This document shows, one piece after another, positions 52,851 to 61,540 of a stretch of DNA of 64,000 nucleotides. Source of the stretch: Sphingomonas oryzagri (GTDB lineage: Bacteria > Pseudomonadota > Alphaproteobacteria > Sphingomonadales > Sphingomonadaceae); NCBI RefSeq assembly GCF_029906645.1, contig NZ_JARYGZ010000003.1, positions 62,001 to 126,000 on the forward strand, in the 5' to 3' direction. The translations under genes were made by a program, and so were the position numbers. The notes below the pieces were generated by a model. The model was given only the letters and a program-made list of their open reading frames with translations, made no database searches and had not been told where the DNA came from. How positions within the stretch are numbered: the first letter of the stretch is position 1; each line of letters begins with the position of its first letter.

Positions 52851-54681
52851 CGAAGTCGACGGGCGCGAGCTTGCTGATCAGGTCCGCGCGATCGTGCGGA
52901 TCGAGCTTCCATTCCGCGATCCACTTGTCGCCCTGCCGGCGACGACGAAAGCGCAGGGTGCCGTTCAGCACGTTGATCGTGAACGGGTCCGCGTCAAACG
53001 CATCGTCCTTCACCGCCAGCCACGGCTGCGCGAGACGCGCTATGCACGTCAGCTTGCCGTTGGCCTCCGAGCTGCGGCCCCATTTGCGATGATGATCGGC
53101 GCGGGTGACCGCCTGCCCCTTCTTGACGTCGACGATGCAATCGAGCGCGTTTTCATCGCCGCCGGACTGCCGCCACATCTTCAACTCCGCATAGGCGAAG
53201 GCATCGAGCTTGTAGCGCTCGGCCTCGGGCAGCTCCTCCCATTCGTCGAACCAGTCGGGCTTCGTCGCGCCGCTTTCGCGGATCACCTCGGCTTCGTCCT
53301 GAATGGCGCGCACCGTCTTGAACACGGCGTCCAGCACCTCGGGCGGCACCGCCTTCTCTTCCTGTTTCAGCGCGACCCAGCGACGGCCATCCCAGCCCAT
53401 CCAGCCGAGCGCGGGCGACCAGCGGAAATCGTCGCCAAAGCGCTCCGCGAACCGCTCGGCGTTGCCGAGATCGGTATGCGGCTTGAAGATGCAGCGGCGA
53501 TGCCGCGCCTCTTCGTCATCGTCCGCCCCCCGGCCCCCATCGTCGTCATTGGCCGGCTCAGGCTTCCACCCGGAAGGTTTGCCATCCTCAGTCCCCCGGC
53601 GGGGTGCGGGGTTGGCGGAAGGGTGGAAGGGTCGAGCGGCGCGATCGCGGGCGCGGGCGGCGATGTCGGCCAGGTCGCGCGGATCGGCGATGCCGGCGGC
53701 GAGGCCGCGATCGACGGCCGAGCGACGCGCCACGGGATCGCCGAATGCCGAGACGGCATCGTGCAGGGCCGCACGAGCGACGGATTCGGAAATCGCGCCA
53801 GCGCCGACCAGCTGGCCGATCACGAAGCCGCTGGCGTTGCTCTGATTGTCCCGATTGCCGAGCGGCGTCGACGCCAGCGCCTTTGCCTCGGCTTCGAGCG
53901 CTGACAGCGCATAGCGCCGCACGATCGTGGTCGCCGCGTCGTCCGCCGCCCATGTGGCGGACGGACGCGAGCCGGAAGGATGAGAAGCGGTCGCCGGCTG
54001 GTCGCCGGCGGCGTTTTTGGGTTTGCCAGCCTTGGGCGCGCGTAGCGCTTCGATCAGCCCGGCCGGAGCCTCTACAGGTTCGACGTCGTACTTACCGCGC
54101 AGCCAGCGATAGCGGCCGGCAGTTGCATCCGCGCACGGCTCGACGATCACGCTGGGCGGCGCGATCACGTAGCCGCCCTTGCCGCGCACGTCGACGTGAA
54201 GCGGCAACGTCCCCCGATTGCGGATCGATTCGCCCTCGGCCGGCTGGCGGAGATAGACATGCACGCCGCCGCTAGGCGTAACAGACACCAGCGAACTGGG
54301 AATTTCGCAGCCGATCTGCGCTTCAGTCTCGGCCTTCAGCTGATCGAGCGTGAATTCGCGCCGGGTCACCTCGCCGGTATTGGGATCTACATCTTCCTCG
54401 ACGCGCGGATCGAAATCGACCGCGAACAACCCATTGCGGCCCATGGCGATGCCGATCATCGCGTTCGGCCAGCGTCGCCACCATCCGACGATCGTCTTTT
54501 CGTCGACCGTCGCGCCGCTACAGCCGTTGCCGATATACGGCGCCTTCGCTTTGGGCGTCTTTGTCTCGCCCTTCGAATTCACATACGGCTCCCCGTCGCA
54601 CTCCCGGCAAGGAAAAACCGGCCAGCCCTGCCGCGCATATTGAAGCGCGGCTTGGCCCATAGGCGACGGCAGACTGGACAC
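52777..54681 (-). pseudogene. Phage primase-polymerase, helicase part missing
   Basis: From GTG 54,681 (GGAGG nine bases before) the protein has a primase-polymerase domain: ALQYARQGWPVFPC, VDFDPR and SVTPSGGVHVYL motifs. It continues through a D5_N-like region (FRWSPALGWMGWDGRRW, DAFDADPFTINVLNGTLRF). It then ends abruptly after KLAPVDFD. The Walker A (GKS/T) helicase that follows in every primase-helicase of this type is missing. The last 20 residues are Arg-rich nonsense read from tail-gene DNA. Confidence 0.8.
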
Positions 54682-54751
54682 GGGGCAATACCTCCGAAAC
54701 CGCGCGAGGCGGCGAAGCAAACAGGATCAGCGGGGGAGCGGCCGTCAGGGC

Positions 54752-55219
54752 CTAGAAGGGCACATCGTCATCGAGATCGCTATCGAAGGCTCCACGCCCA
54801 TTCCCGGTCCACCCGTCACCGGTATTGCTATTTCCGGCCGGCCCGGCACCGTTGCCGCCCGATTGGGCACCGGCACCATCGAGCATAACGAGCGTGCCAT
54901 GGAACCCCGAAACAACGATTTCCGTGGTGTAGCGATCGCTGCCATCTGATGCCTGCCACTTCCGAGTAGCGAGCTTTCCCTCGATATAGACCTTCGAGCC
55001 TTTCTTGAGATAGCGCTCGGCGACGCCGCAAAGTCCTTCGTTTTGGATCGATACGCTATGCCATTCGGTGCGCTCTTTGCGCTCGCCGGTATTGCGATCC
55101 TTCCAAGTCTCGCTGGTCGCGATCCGAAGATTTACGAGCTTTCCGCCATTCTGGAAGCTCTTCGTCTGCGGGTCTTGCCCGAGATTTCCGACAATGATGA
55201 CCTTGTTTACTCCGGCCAT
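54752..55219 (-). CDS. ssb: Single-stranded DNA-binding protein
   Basis: 155 residues from ATG 55,219 with GGGAGT before it. OB-fold start [52 protein letters not shown], and the acidic tip DDDVPF that contacts partner proteins. Phage replication gene in the early operon. Confidence 0.93.
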   Translation of the reverse strand: MAGVNKVIIVGNLGQDPQTKSFQNGGKLVNLRIATSETWKDRNTGERKERTEWHSVSIQNEGLCGVAERYLKKGSKVYIEGKLATRKWQASDGSDRYTTEIVVSGFHGTLVMLDGAGAQSGGNGAGPAGNSNTGDGWTGNGRGAFDSDLDDDVPF

Positions 55220-55230
55220 GACTCCCCCTT

Positions 55231-55527
55231 CTAAAACAGGCTTGCTTGGTGAGGTTGATTGGCTGCGATCCAGTCCTGCACCTCGCGGGCAGCGGCGATA
55301 TATTCGGCGCTTGGCGTCTTTGATTGCTCTTGCCCCGGCCGGAAGGTCCGCCAAATTTTCGAGCGTAGACGCTGCGGCAACTTGTACCAATGTTCGCGGC
55401 ATCCCCAGGATGCCGGCGGAACTCGCCTATCGCAGCCGGGCCAATGGCAATGATGCCCGCCGGAGCGGCCGTCCGCGATCGCAGCCCGGACATACTCGGC
55501 TTTCTCGCCGATCGGCGCGCTCGTCAT
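55231..55527 (-). CDS. Phage zinc-binding protein of unknown function
   Basis: 98 residues from ATG 55,527. [23 protein letters not shown] is a Cys/His-rich metal site; I recall it as common in alphaproteobacterial prophages. It ends before ssb and overlaps the next gene's stop by four bases. Role in DNA processing is a guess. Confidence 0.65.
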   Translation of the reverse strand: MTSAPIGEKAEYVRAAIADGRSGGHHCHWPGCDRRVPPASWGCREHWYKLPQRLRSKIWRTFRPGQEQSKTPSAEYIAAAREVQDWIAANQPHQASLF

Positions 55528-55727
55528 AGCAGCGGCCTCACGACGGCGCCGGGATCGAGCGGTTCGACGATTTCGATGCCGCAATCGATCAGGCACGGCG
55601 TGCACGGCTTCCAATCGCCGGCCACCTTGCCGAGCCTCACCAGCTCGCGATGCACGGCGTAGCAGGGCGGATCACCATCCTCCGCACAGCGGTTCGCGCA
55701 AATCGCGAGGGCGGGATCGTTCGTCAT
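55524..55727 (-). CDS. Small Cys-rich phage protein
   Basis: 67 residues with six cysteines in pairs (ICANRC, DPPCYA, KPCTPCLIDC), likely metal-binding. Start and stop overlap its neighbours by four bases each, so it is in the same operon. Unknown function. Confidence 0.6.
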   Translation of the reverse strand: MTNDPALAICANRCAEDGDPPCYAVHRELVRLGKVAGDWKPCTPCLIDCGIEIVEPLDPGAVVRPLL

Positions 55728-56698
55728 GCCGGCATCCCATCATGCTGGACGCCGTCGAGCAGGCGGCCGGCGACTTTCTTGCCGACGCGCTTGAAGACGA
55801 CTGGCTCAAGATCTGCGGGCACCGGCATGCCATCGGGCCACTTCGCGTCAGGCGCCGGCTCGGCGATGTGTTCGCCCCATTGCTTGAAGAGGAAGGGCAC
55901 GCCTGCCGCCGAACACTGATTGCGCAGGCCTCGCACCCAATCCGGATGCACCGGCCGCGCACCGTGCCCGCTCTCCCCGCCCACGATCACCCAATCGATG
56001 CGATGCTTGGGATAGTGACGCGGATAATTATTCAACCAGCCGCTGTTCCATCGCGAAACCGGCAGCACAAAAGGCTCGATATCCAGTTCCGTTAGCAACG
56101 GCTCGCAAGACAAAAAGCGGATGGCGGCGGGCGTCTCCACAAGATCGCAGGCGCGCTGCATCAGCCAATGCTGGTTCTCGGCGGACACCCCGAGCCAGAC
56201 ATTCGCAAGCGGCCATTGTTCTACGGCCCACCATGCTTTCGCACGGCGGTTCGCGTCGGCAGCCGATGTTCCGCCCCACTGACGCAGAACGTCCGTGATG
56301 CGCCTCGGCGTATCGGCGTCGCTGATATAGGCGCGCATCCGCGCGGACCGCTTCGTCAGGACCTGGTGAACGTGCTGCGGCGATAGCGCGCACGCAGCGA
56401 AAACACGATCGATCCACGCATCGGGCACCTTTTCATGGAAGGTGTCACCATGGGCGTTCCAGAAGATATGACGCGGCCGCCGCCAACTCAGCGGCTGGCG
56501 AAGGGCAGCCTCGTGGAGATGAACCTCGCCATTCCACACCATCCCGCCCGTCGTCTTATCGACAAGAGCCGCGCGGAAGGGGGTACGATGCGCCTGTTTC
56601 ATGGCGTAGCAGCGCTTGCAGCCAGGCGAATAGACCGAGCAGCCGTTGATGGCGTTGACCGTGGCGTCCGTCCACTCGATCCGCGTCCGATCAGCCAC
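55724..56698 (-). CDS. Phage Gp37/Gp68-family (DUF5131) protein
   Basis: 324 residues. IEWTDATVNAINGCSVYSPGCKRCYAM holds three cysteines in a C-x6-C-x2-C pattern reminiscent of radical-SAM clusters; PRHIFWNAHGDTFHE, VLTKRSARM and GWLNNYPRHYPKHRIDWVIVGGESG are family marks of Gp37/Gp68. These widespread phage proteins are of unknown function. Coupled to the Cys-rich gene. Confidence 0.88.
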   Translation of the reverse strand: MADRTRIEWTDATVNAINGCSVYSPGCKRCYAMKQAHRTPFRAALVDKTTGGMVWNGEVHLHEAALRQPLSWRRPRHIFWNAHGDTFHEKVPDAWIDRVFAACALSPQHVHQVLTKRSARMRAYISDADTPRRITDVLRQWGGTSAADANRRAKAWWAVEQWPLANVWLGVSAENQHWLMQRACDLVETPAAIRFLSCEPLLTELDIEPFVLPVSRWNSGWLNNYPRHYPKHRIDWVIVGGESGHGARPVHPDWVRGLRNQCSAAGVPFLFKQWGEHIAEPAPDAKWPDGMPVPADLEPVVFKRVGKKVAGRLLDGVQHDGMPA

Positions 56699-56762
56699 GC
56701 GCCGTCACCTTGAAGAAGACGTGCAGGCCGCTAATTTCGGGTTGCACGACAGGGAGGACTGA

Positions 56763-56993
56763 ATGGCCGACATCGACTGGACCCAACCCGCTACCGTTTA
56801 CAGCCGCATCCCGCTCGCGGGTGGGCCGCCGCGTGAACGGGCCGAGGCAATTACTGGCAACCTTGAACAGGCCGTGCGTTTCGCCATCACCGGTTCCAGC
56901 GGGCCTCTCGACCGGCTGGTGATCAAGATCGACGACGGATCGGCCGAATACGAAGCCGAGGAAATCCGCGAGCTTGCAAGGCATTTGCCCTAG
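56763..56993 (+). CDS. Small phage protein, rightward
   Basis: 76 residues with GGAGG before ATG 56,763. Opens MADIDWTQPATVYSRIPLAGG; no domain known. It is the only rightward gene within the early operon, ending nine bases before a convergent gene, so it may be separately expressed. Confidence 0.6.
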   Translation: MADIDWTQPATVYSRIPLAGGPPRERAEAITGNLEQAVRFAITGSSGPLDRLVIKIDDGSAEYEAEEIRELARHLP

Positions 56994-57001
56994 GCCGGCC
57001 A

Positions 57002-57547
57002 TCAGCGTTCCTCCACTTGACGCGCGACCCACTCTTCCAGCGCTGACATCATCAGCGCGCCCGGAGCCATGTTCTGTTCGCGCGCGACCGCGACGATCGC
57101 CGACCAGATCGACGGCCAGCGTTCACGCACCATCCGGATCGCATCGGCCGGCGTTTCCGGACCGCCCGCGATCATCACTTTCGCGATCGGATCGCCGGGC
57201 GGCAGCGGCCGCATCAGGACCGGCGCCGCGCCCATGCGCATGGTCGCGCGATCGATCTCGATCTGCGCGCGATCGCGCTCGACGCGAGCGGCCATCTTCT
57301 CAGAACTGGACGGCGGCAGCGGCGCAACCTCGCGCAGGGCGGCCGTCGCCGGATCAGCTTCATAACGCTGCATGAATAGGCGCGCCTCGGCCGCGCCCTT
57401 GACGCCGATCCGTCCGCAGCCGCGCAGGCGCGCCACGAACGCCGTATCGTTTCGCGCCAACAGGCCGAATTCGTGTGGCTTCATTTTGTAGCGATCAAGG
57501 AACGCCTCGATCTCGCGGCGCAGGGCGCGGCTGTCATACTTGCTCAT
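57002..57547 (-). CDS. Phage HTH-like protein (paralogue of the gene at 59,065)
   Basis: 181 residues from ATG 57,547. The start EIEAFLDRYKMKPHEFGLLARNDTAFVARLRGCGRIGVK is a small DNA-binding-like domain also found in the 82-residue protein at 59,065-59,313. The rest is helical with no known motif. Four-base overlap with the next gene. Confidence 0.6.
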   Translation of the reverse strand: MSKYDSRALRREIEAFLDRYKMKPHEFGLLARNDTAFVARLRGCGRIGVKGAAEARLFMQRYEADPATAALREVAPLPPSSSEKMAARVERDRAQIEIDRATMRMGAAPVLMRPLPPGDPIAKVMIAGGPETPADAIRMVRERWPSIWSAIVAVAREQNMAPGALMMSALEEWVARQVEER

Positions 57548-58056
57548 GCCAGCGCCATTCCGGTACGCGCGCCGCTCGACAGTATCGTGATGCGACGGCG
57601 ATGCTTGGGGCCGACAAACTCGATGCCGATCCGTTTTGCCGCCCTGAGTTTGCTGATGACGTAGCTGGCGGCCCGCGCGTCGGCGAGGCCGGCTGCGGCC
57701 GCCAGTGTCGCGTTCGATGGGCACGGGCGCTTCGCTGCCGCCGCCCTGCGCAGGCGCAGATAGATCACGGCTTCGGGACTGACCGGCTCCGCATCATGAG
57801 CCGCTGCGGCGGACATCGCCTTCACGGCGGCGCGCTGTCGGGAGGCGAGGCGCTGCATCACATATTCTCGACGCCCGTCCGAGGTGCGGCTCGTGAACGT
57901 GATCAGACCTTCGCTATGCTTGATCTTCGCCCGAACGACGCCAGGCGCAGACCGAGGGAATTCCTTCCCCCAGGCATACACAGCCGATTCTCCGACCGCC
58001 GCCGCGTCGACCCACTGATCGACCTCGGCGGGGGTAATCGCCCCCCGTTCCGTCAT
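57544..58056 (-). CDS. Phage wHTH protein
   Basis: 170 residues. SNATLAAAAGLADARAASYVISKLRAAKRIGIEFVGPKHRRRITI near the end is a winged-helix segment. Likely a regulator of the early operon. Overlaps its downstream neighbour by four bases. Confidence 0.6.
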   Translation of the reverse strand: MTERGAITPAEVDQWVDAAAVGESAVYAWGKEFPRSAPGVVRAKIKHSEGLITFTSRTSDGRREYVMQRLASRQRAAVKAMSAAAAHDAEPVSPEAVIYLRLRRAAAAKRPCPSNATLAAAAGLADARAASYVISKLRAAKRIGIEFVGPKHRRRITILSSGARTGMALA

Positions 58057-58073
58057 GTTGCCCCCGCCTACTC

Positions 58074-58598
58074 CTAGATAGCCAGCATCTGCCCGAGGCC
58101 CCCGCGCAGCATCGCTGCAGCCCCGAACGGGATTTTGATGGACTGCCCGTGGCCGACGATGGTCACGCCATCGCTGCCGTTGAGCAGGTCGAAATGATCG
58201 TCGAGCTGGACGTGGCGTGGCGCCTTCGCAGGCGCAGCGCTCGATACTGGGGCCACAGGCAGGTCTTTGACAGGCGGAACGACCGCCCGCGCGAACATGC
58301 CGGGGCGCACTGCGCCCCCGGTCGTTTCGGCGATCATATTGGCGATGCCGGTTTCCGGCTCAGCTTCGCCCGTCAGGATGCGGACGGCTTGGGCTTCGGT
58401 AAGGCACGCTGCCAGCCGGCTGAAGCGCACGCCATAATCCTCGCCGAGATCGCGGCCGAGCATCCACTTCGCCAGCTCAACCTGCCCGGCAGTCCATTCC
58501 CCCGAAATGATGCCGCGCTCATCGCGCAGATCGCGGATCAAGTCCCATTCGTCTAAGCCAGCCAAGCTGCAGCCAGCGAGTGTAAGCGAGAGGGTCAT
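58074..58598 (-). CDS. Phage protein of unknown function
   Basis: 174 residues. Opens MTLSLTLAGCSLAGLDEWDLIRDLRDERG. It looks globular and acidic with a Pro/Ala-rich linker near 110-130. The LAGC near the start resembles a lipobox, but the lead lacks a basic n-region, so export is unlikely. No known family. Four-base overlap with the gene upstream. Confidence 0.55.
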   Translation of the reverse strand: MTLSLTLAGCSLAGLDEWDLIRDLRDERGIISGEWTAGQVELAKWMLGRDLGEDYGVRFSRLAACLTEAQAVRILTGEAEPETGIANMIAETTGGAVRPGMFARAVVPPVKDLPVAPVSSAAPAKAPRHVQLDDHFDLLNGSDGVTIVGHGQSIKIPFGAAAMLRGGLGQMLAI

Positions 58599-59068
58599 GG
58601 TGCAACCTCCGTCAGTGCTTTGAGACGCATGCGCATCATGTCGATCACGTGCCCGGCGGCCTCGATCTCGTTGCGCATTTCGACAATCTCTTCATCGTCG
58701 ATCTTGCCGTCGTCGGCGAATGCCAACGCAACTTCGTGCAGCAAACCGGTGATTGCCGGCAGCGCGTCCCGATCGGTCGCGTCGCTGCTGTCGATGGGAA
58801 CTACACGCATGCCAACCAGTGACATTACGTCATTGGCGAAGGCTCCATTCCATTCACGGCATCCGAGAATGAACGAAACAACCCCCATTTCGGCAGTCGC
58901 ATCACGATATTTTGCGGCGGTATCCTCGCCTTTGCCGAGAACGCGACCGACGTCTGCATACGTTAAACGGTCGCGGTCTTTCAGGCGCCCGAGGCTCACC
59001 CCGATGGTTTCGAGCAAAATCGAAGCGGATGGCGTGCGAAAATTGCCGTGGATCATCGGGCGGCTCAT
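58595..59068 (-). CDS. Phage HTH regulator-like protein
   Basis: 157 residues. LTYADVGRVLGKGEDTAAKYRDATAEMGVVSFILGCREWNG carries a helix-turn-helix (DVGRVLGKGEDTAAKY). An acidic C-terminal part, DDGKIDDEEIVEMRNEIEAAG, follows. It may act like a CII-type activator; unproven. It overlaps both neighbours by four bases. Confidence 0.6.
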   Translation of the reverse strand: MSRPMIHGNFRTPSASILLETIGVSLGRLKDRDRLTYADVGRVLGKGEDTAAKYRDATAEMGVVSFILGCREWNGAFANDVMSLVGMRVVPIDSSDATDRDALPAITGLLHEVALAFADDGKIDDEEIVEMRNEIEAAGHVIDMMRMRLKALTEVAP

Positions 59069-59313
59069 CCCGCAATACCCGCTGCATGAGCCGGCATTAC
59101 GACACTAGGACGCTCATTGTCCGCGCAGAGCAGTTGACGCTGTTCGTACTCTTCCATCGCTTGGCGGACCTTTGCTTCCGTCGTCGACCAAACACGCCGG
59201 CCGGCCCGCACTTGGCGGACAAAATGGCGGTCGCCGAACAGCGCGCCGAAGGTTGTGGCCGCCATCTTGTGGCGATCGAGGAAGCGCTCGATGTCAGTTA
59301 GCAGCGTCGTCAT
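59065..59313 (-). CDS. First early gene: small HTH-like protein
   Basis: 82 residues from ATG 59,313. DIERFLDRHKMAATTFGALFGDRHFVRQVRAGRRVWSTTEAKVRQAMEEY matches the start of the protein at 57,002-57,547. It is the first leftward gene after the operators, so it may be a Cro-like repressor. No ribosome binding site is evident. Confidence 0.55.
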   Translation of the reverse strand: MTTLLTDIERFLDRHKMAATTFGALFGDRHFVRQVRAGRRVWSTTEAKVRQAMEEYEQRQLLCADNERPSVVMPAHAAGIAG

Positions 59314-59328
59314 GACCGCCGACATAAG

Positions 59329-59344
59329 GTGTGAAACATCACAC
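59329..59344. promoter_or_regulatory. Repressor operator 1
   Basis: GTGTGAAACATCACAC, a six-base palindrome with a four-base centre, 15 bases before the first early leftward gene. Confidence 0.8.
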
Positions 59345-59351
59345 CGTCAAG

Positions 59352-59367
59352 GTGTGAAACATCTCAT
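59352..59367. promoter_or_regulatory. Repressor operator 2 (imperfect)
   Basis: GTGTGAAACATCTCAT: the left half is the full consensus, the right half has two changes. Eight bases from operator 1. Confidence 0.7.
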
Positions 59368-59388
59368 CTGCCGTCGACGCATCATTAC

Positions 59389-59404
59389 GTGTGAAAAATC
59401 ACAC
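59389..59404. promoter_or_regulatory. Repressor operator 3
   Basis: GTGTGAAAAATCACAC, directly touching the ATG of the repressor gene at 59,405. This fits autoregulation and a leaderless or nearly leaderless repressor mRNA. Confidence 0.78.
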
Positions 59405-60013
59405 ATGTCCGAGCAGTACGAAGTCACCCGCGTGAAGGCCGAGTTGAGGCGCTTGATGGCCAAGAAGGGCCTTAAGGCTAAGCGCCTGTCGCTTGATGCC
59501 GGCTTGGGGGAGACGGCCGTTAGAGATATATTCGAACGGCCCGACGCTGACATGAAGGTGGGGACGCTGCACAAGCTGGCGGGAGCGCTCGACGTCACCA
59601 TTGATGATATCATCGGTTCGAAGATCGATATCGTCGGCCGCGTCGGCGCAGGCGGCAACGTCATCTATGAAGAGAATCCGCTCGGCAGCGCGCCTCGCCC
59701 GCCAGGCATCGGCGGCACGCTGGAGGCGTTGGAGGTCGATGGATCATCGATGCTCCCGCGCTATTCGTCGGGGGACGTCGTCTATATCGCGCGCCAACAT
59801 GACGGAGTTAGCGAAGAGGACATTGGCGAGTTCTGTGCCATCCGGCTGCTCACTGGTGAAACGTACATCAAGCAGCTGGCTTTGGGGTCGCGACCTGGCT
59901 TCTTTACCCTTCGATCCCTGAATGCCGAGGATATTTCGGACGTCGAGGTTGAGTGGGCGACGCCGATCCTTTTCGTCCTTCCAAGAGCCGCGCGACGTCG
60001 GATGGGCTTTTGA
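59405..60013 (+). CDS. LexA/CI-like phage repressor (S24 peptidase)
   Basis: 202 residues from ATG 59,405. N-terminal helix-turn-helix (KAKRLSLDAGLGETAVRDIFERP), a hinge with Ala-Gly near 82-83 where self-cleavage would occur, then the S24 peptidase with Ser115 in VDGSSMLP and Lys156 in GETYIKQL. RecA-driven self-cleavage would release the five operators around it. Its end overlaps the convergent HIRAN gene by 110 bases. Confidence 0.9.
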   Translation: MSEQYEVTRVKAELRRLMAKKGLKAKRLSLDAGLGETAVRDIFERPDADMKVGTLHKLAGALDVTIDDIIGSKIDIVGRVGAGGNVIYEENPLGSAPRPPGIGGTLEALEVDGSSMLPRYSSGDVVYIARQHDGVSEEDIGEFCAIRLLTGETYIKQLALGSRPGFFTLRSLNAEDISDVEVEWATPILFVLPRAARRRMGF

Positions 60014-60410
60014 CCCAATAGCGGAAGCCGCCAGCCGGCGGTTCCGGTGCGTGACGATCTGGGTAGTACGAAGCGACCCCGACATGGTCGTCGGTGACCA
60101 CCACAGCGAGCGTCGCCCCCAACAGGCAGGCGCGCCCATACCCGACGCTGGCGATCGTCGCTGCTATACCGCGTCCCTGTTCATGAATAAGCCGGTGCAG
60201 CCAGTTGGCGCGCGGTACATAGCCTATCGTTTCCTGTGCAGCGGAAATGACCCGTAGAGCCATCTCATCATGTGGATTGTCCGGCTCGTGGACGAACAGC
60301 ACACGCTCGCCAGCCGAGCAGCGCGACAGCGCCTCTTGATAGTGTGAGACCCCCGCGACCCGGCAAAATGCCAACCCATCGTCCACGAATCGACCCCGTT
60401 TGACCTCCAC
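59904..60410 (-). CDS. HIRAN-domain protein
   Basis: 168 residues. VAGVSHYQEALSRCSAGERVLFVHEPDNPHDEMALRVISAAQETIGYVPRANW is a clear HIRAN domain, a module that binds DNA ends or stalled-fork structures. No nuclease or helicase part is attached. Its last 110 bases lie antisense to the repressor gene, so transcripts of the two could pair. Confidence 0.8.
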   Translation of the reverse strand: MEVKRGRFVDDGLAFCRVAGVSHYQEALSRCSAGERVLFVHEPDNPHDEMALRVISAAQETIGYVPRANWLHRLIHEQGRGIAATIASVGYGRACLLGATLAVVVTDDHVGVASYYPDRHAPEPPAGGFRYWVKSPSDVARLLEGRKGSASPTQPRRPKYPRHSGIEG

Positions 60411-60446
60411 TAACGATTCCAGAGGCAGGAGAACAATTCAAGAACC

Positions 60447-60462
60447 ATGTGACAGATCACAC
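60447..60462. promoter_or_regulatory. Repressor operator 4
   Basis: ATGTGACAGATCACAC: half-sites as in operator 1 with two changes. Between the HIRAN gene and the rightward operon. Confidence 0.65.
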
Positions 60463-60477
60463 TTTCATATTGACGAG

Positions 60478-60493
60478 GTGTGAAACATCACAC
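60478..60493. promoter_or_regulatory. Repressor operator 5
   Basis: GTGTGAAACATCACAC, identical to operator 1, 32 bases before the first gene of the rightward operon. Confidence 0.8.
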
Positions 60494-60525
60494 TAGAGCT
60501 TGCACCTTCCAACGGGGAGGCACGC

Positions 60526-60777
60526 ATGCCGGTATCCAAAGACAACATCGTTCGCTTGGCCGACCGCCGGCCGGTTCGCACCGCGCAGCCGATTGAGCCG
60601 GCCTCGCTGCAACGCCTGTACGAGGGGCCGCGCCAGCGCCCCCGGCTGATCCCGCTTCCGCTGAAGCCGTCTCGCGCCAAGCAGATCGTCGACGTGGCGA
60701 TGATCGCGCTGATCGTCCTGACCATCGGCTATTTCGCGGCGGAGTTCGCCCGTGCTTACATCGCGGGGCGGCTGTGA
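60526..60777 (+). CDS. Small phage membrane protein
   Basis: 83 residues with a basic first half (LADRRPVRTAQPIEPAS) and one membrane helix near 55-75 (IVDVAMIALIVLTIGYFAAEF). GGGGAGG stands before ATG. First rightward gene, under operators 4 and 5. Confidence 0.6.
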   Translation: MPVSKDNIVRLADRRPVRTAQPIEPASLQRLYEGPRQRPRLIPLPLKPSRAKQIVDVAMIALIVLTIGYFAAEFARAYIAGRL

Positions 60778-61127
60778 TGCGCGATCAGCAGATGGTCTTC
60801 CGTCACAACATCACGGCCACCGCCGTGCTTGAACTTGACGAAGCGCAGCTCGGGGCACTCGACGCGCTGGCGGGCTACGGCGACGACGCGTTTCTTCGCG
60901 TCTTCTACAAGCAAATGGGCGAGAGCTATCTCAAGCCGTACGAGGCGGGCCTGCGCTCGCTCTTCAAGCGCATCAAGAACACGGTTCCGGAGGCGCTCCA
61001 CCAGATCAACGACGCCCGCCGCCTGTTGCGCGCGCAGCAGGATCGCCGTGAGGCCCAATGGCGCAAGCGGCTGCAGCGCGACCGCCCCGATCTGGACGGC
61101 CGCGACATGGTGGAGGGCGATCTGTGA
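60777..61127 (+). CDS. Phage protein of unknown function
   Basis: 116 residues from ATG 60,777, whose A is the last base of the previous stop. Helical and basic: YEAGLRSLFKRIKNTVPEALHQINDARRLLRAQQDRR. No known family. Coupled to its neighbours on both sides. Confidence 0.6.
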   Translation: MRDQQMVFRHNITATAVLELDEAQLGALDALAGYGDDAFLRVFYKQMGESYLKPYEAGLRSLFKRIKNTVPEALHQINDARRLLRAQQDRREAQWRKRLQRDRPDLDGRDMVEGDL

Positions 61128-61540
61128 TGTCGATCCCCGCAATCATCCAAGCCGATCGCGACTGGTGGGCCGACTACCTCTCGGAGGTCTACGGCGCCGG
61201 GCATCCCGACATCGTCGCCATCCGTGCCGGCGAACGTGACAACGCCAAGGCGTTGCGCATGATCGCTCAACATCGCGTCGCCTATGCTCCGCCGAGCCTT
61301 GATGGTCGACCAAGCGATGACAGTCTGTTGCCGCATCTGCCCGAGAGCATTTCGGCCGCGAAGCGGTGCGGGATGCAGCGCTCGCATTGGCTCGACGGCT
61401 GGTTCGTTCCTTGGTCGCCGCGCAATGACAATGAGAACGCCGAGGGTCCGTGGTCGGATTGGGTCGCTCTCGCGCTCCGCATCCTTGAAACGGACGCCAA
61501 GGCTCGCGCCGCCCTCGCACAAGAGGGAGCGAAGGCATGA
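61127..61540 (+). CDS. Phage protein of unknown function
   Basis: 137 residues from ATG 61,127. Begins MSIPAIIQADRDWWADYLSEVYG and contains HVAY-like and Trp-rich segments (GWFVPWSPRNDNENAEGPWSDW). Its end overlaps the methyltransferase start by four bases. Function unknown; coupling to the methyltransferase suggests a helper role. Confidence 0.6.
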   Translation: MSIPAIIQADRDWWADYLSEVYGAGHPDIVAIRAGERDNAKALRMIAQHRVAYAPPSLDGRPSDDSLLPHLPESISAAKRCGMQRSHWLDGWFVPWSPRNDNENAEGPWSDWVALALRILETDAKARAALAQEGAKA

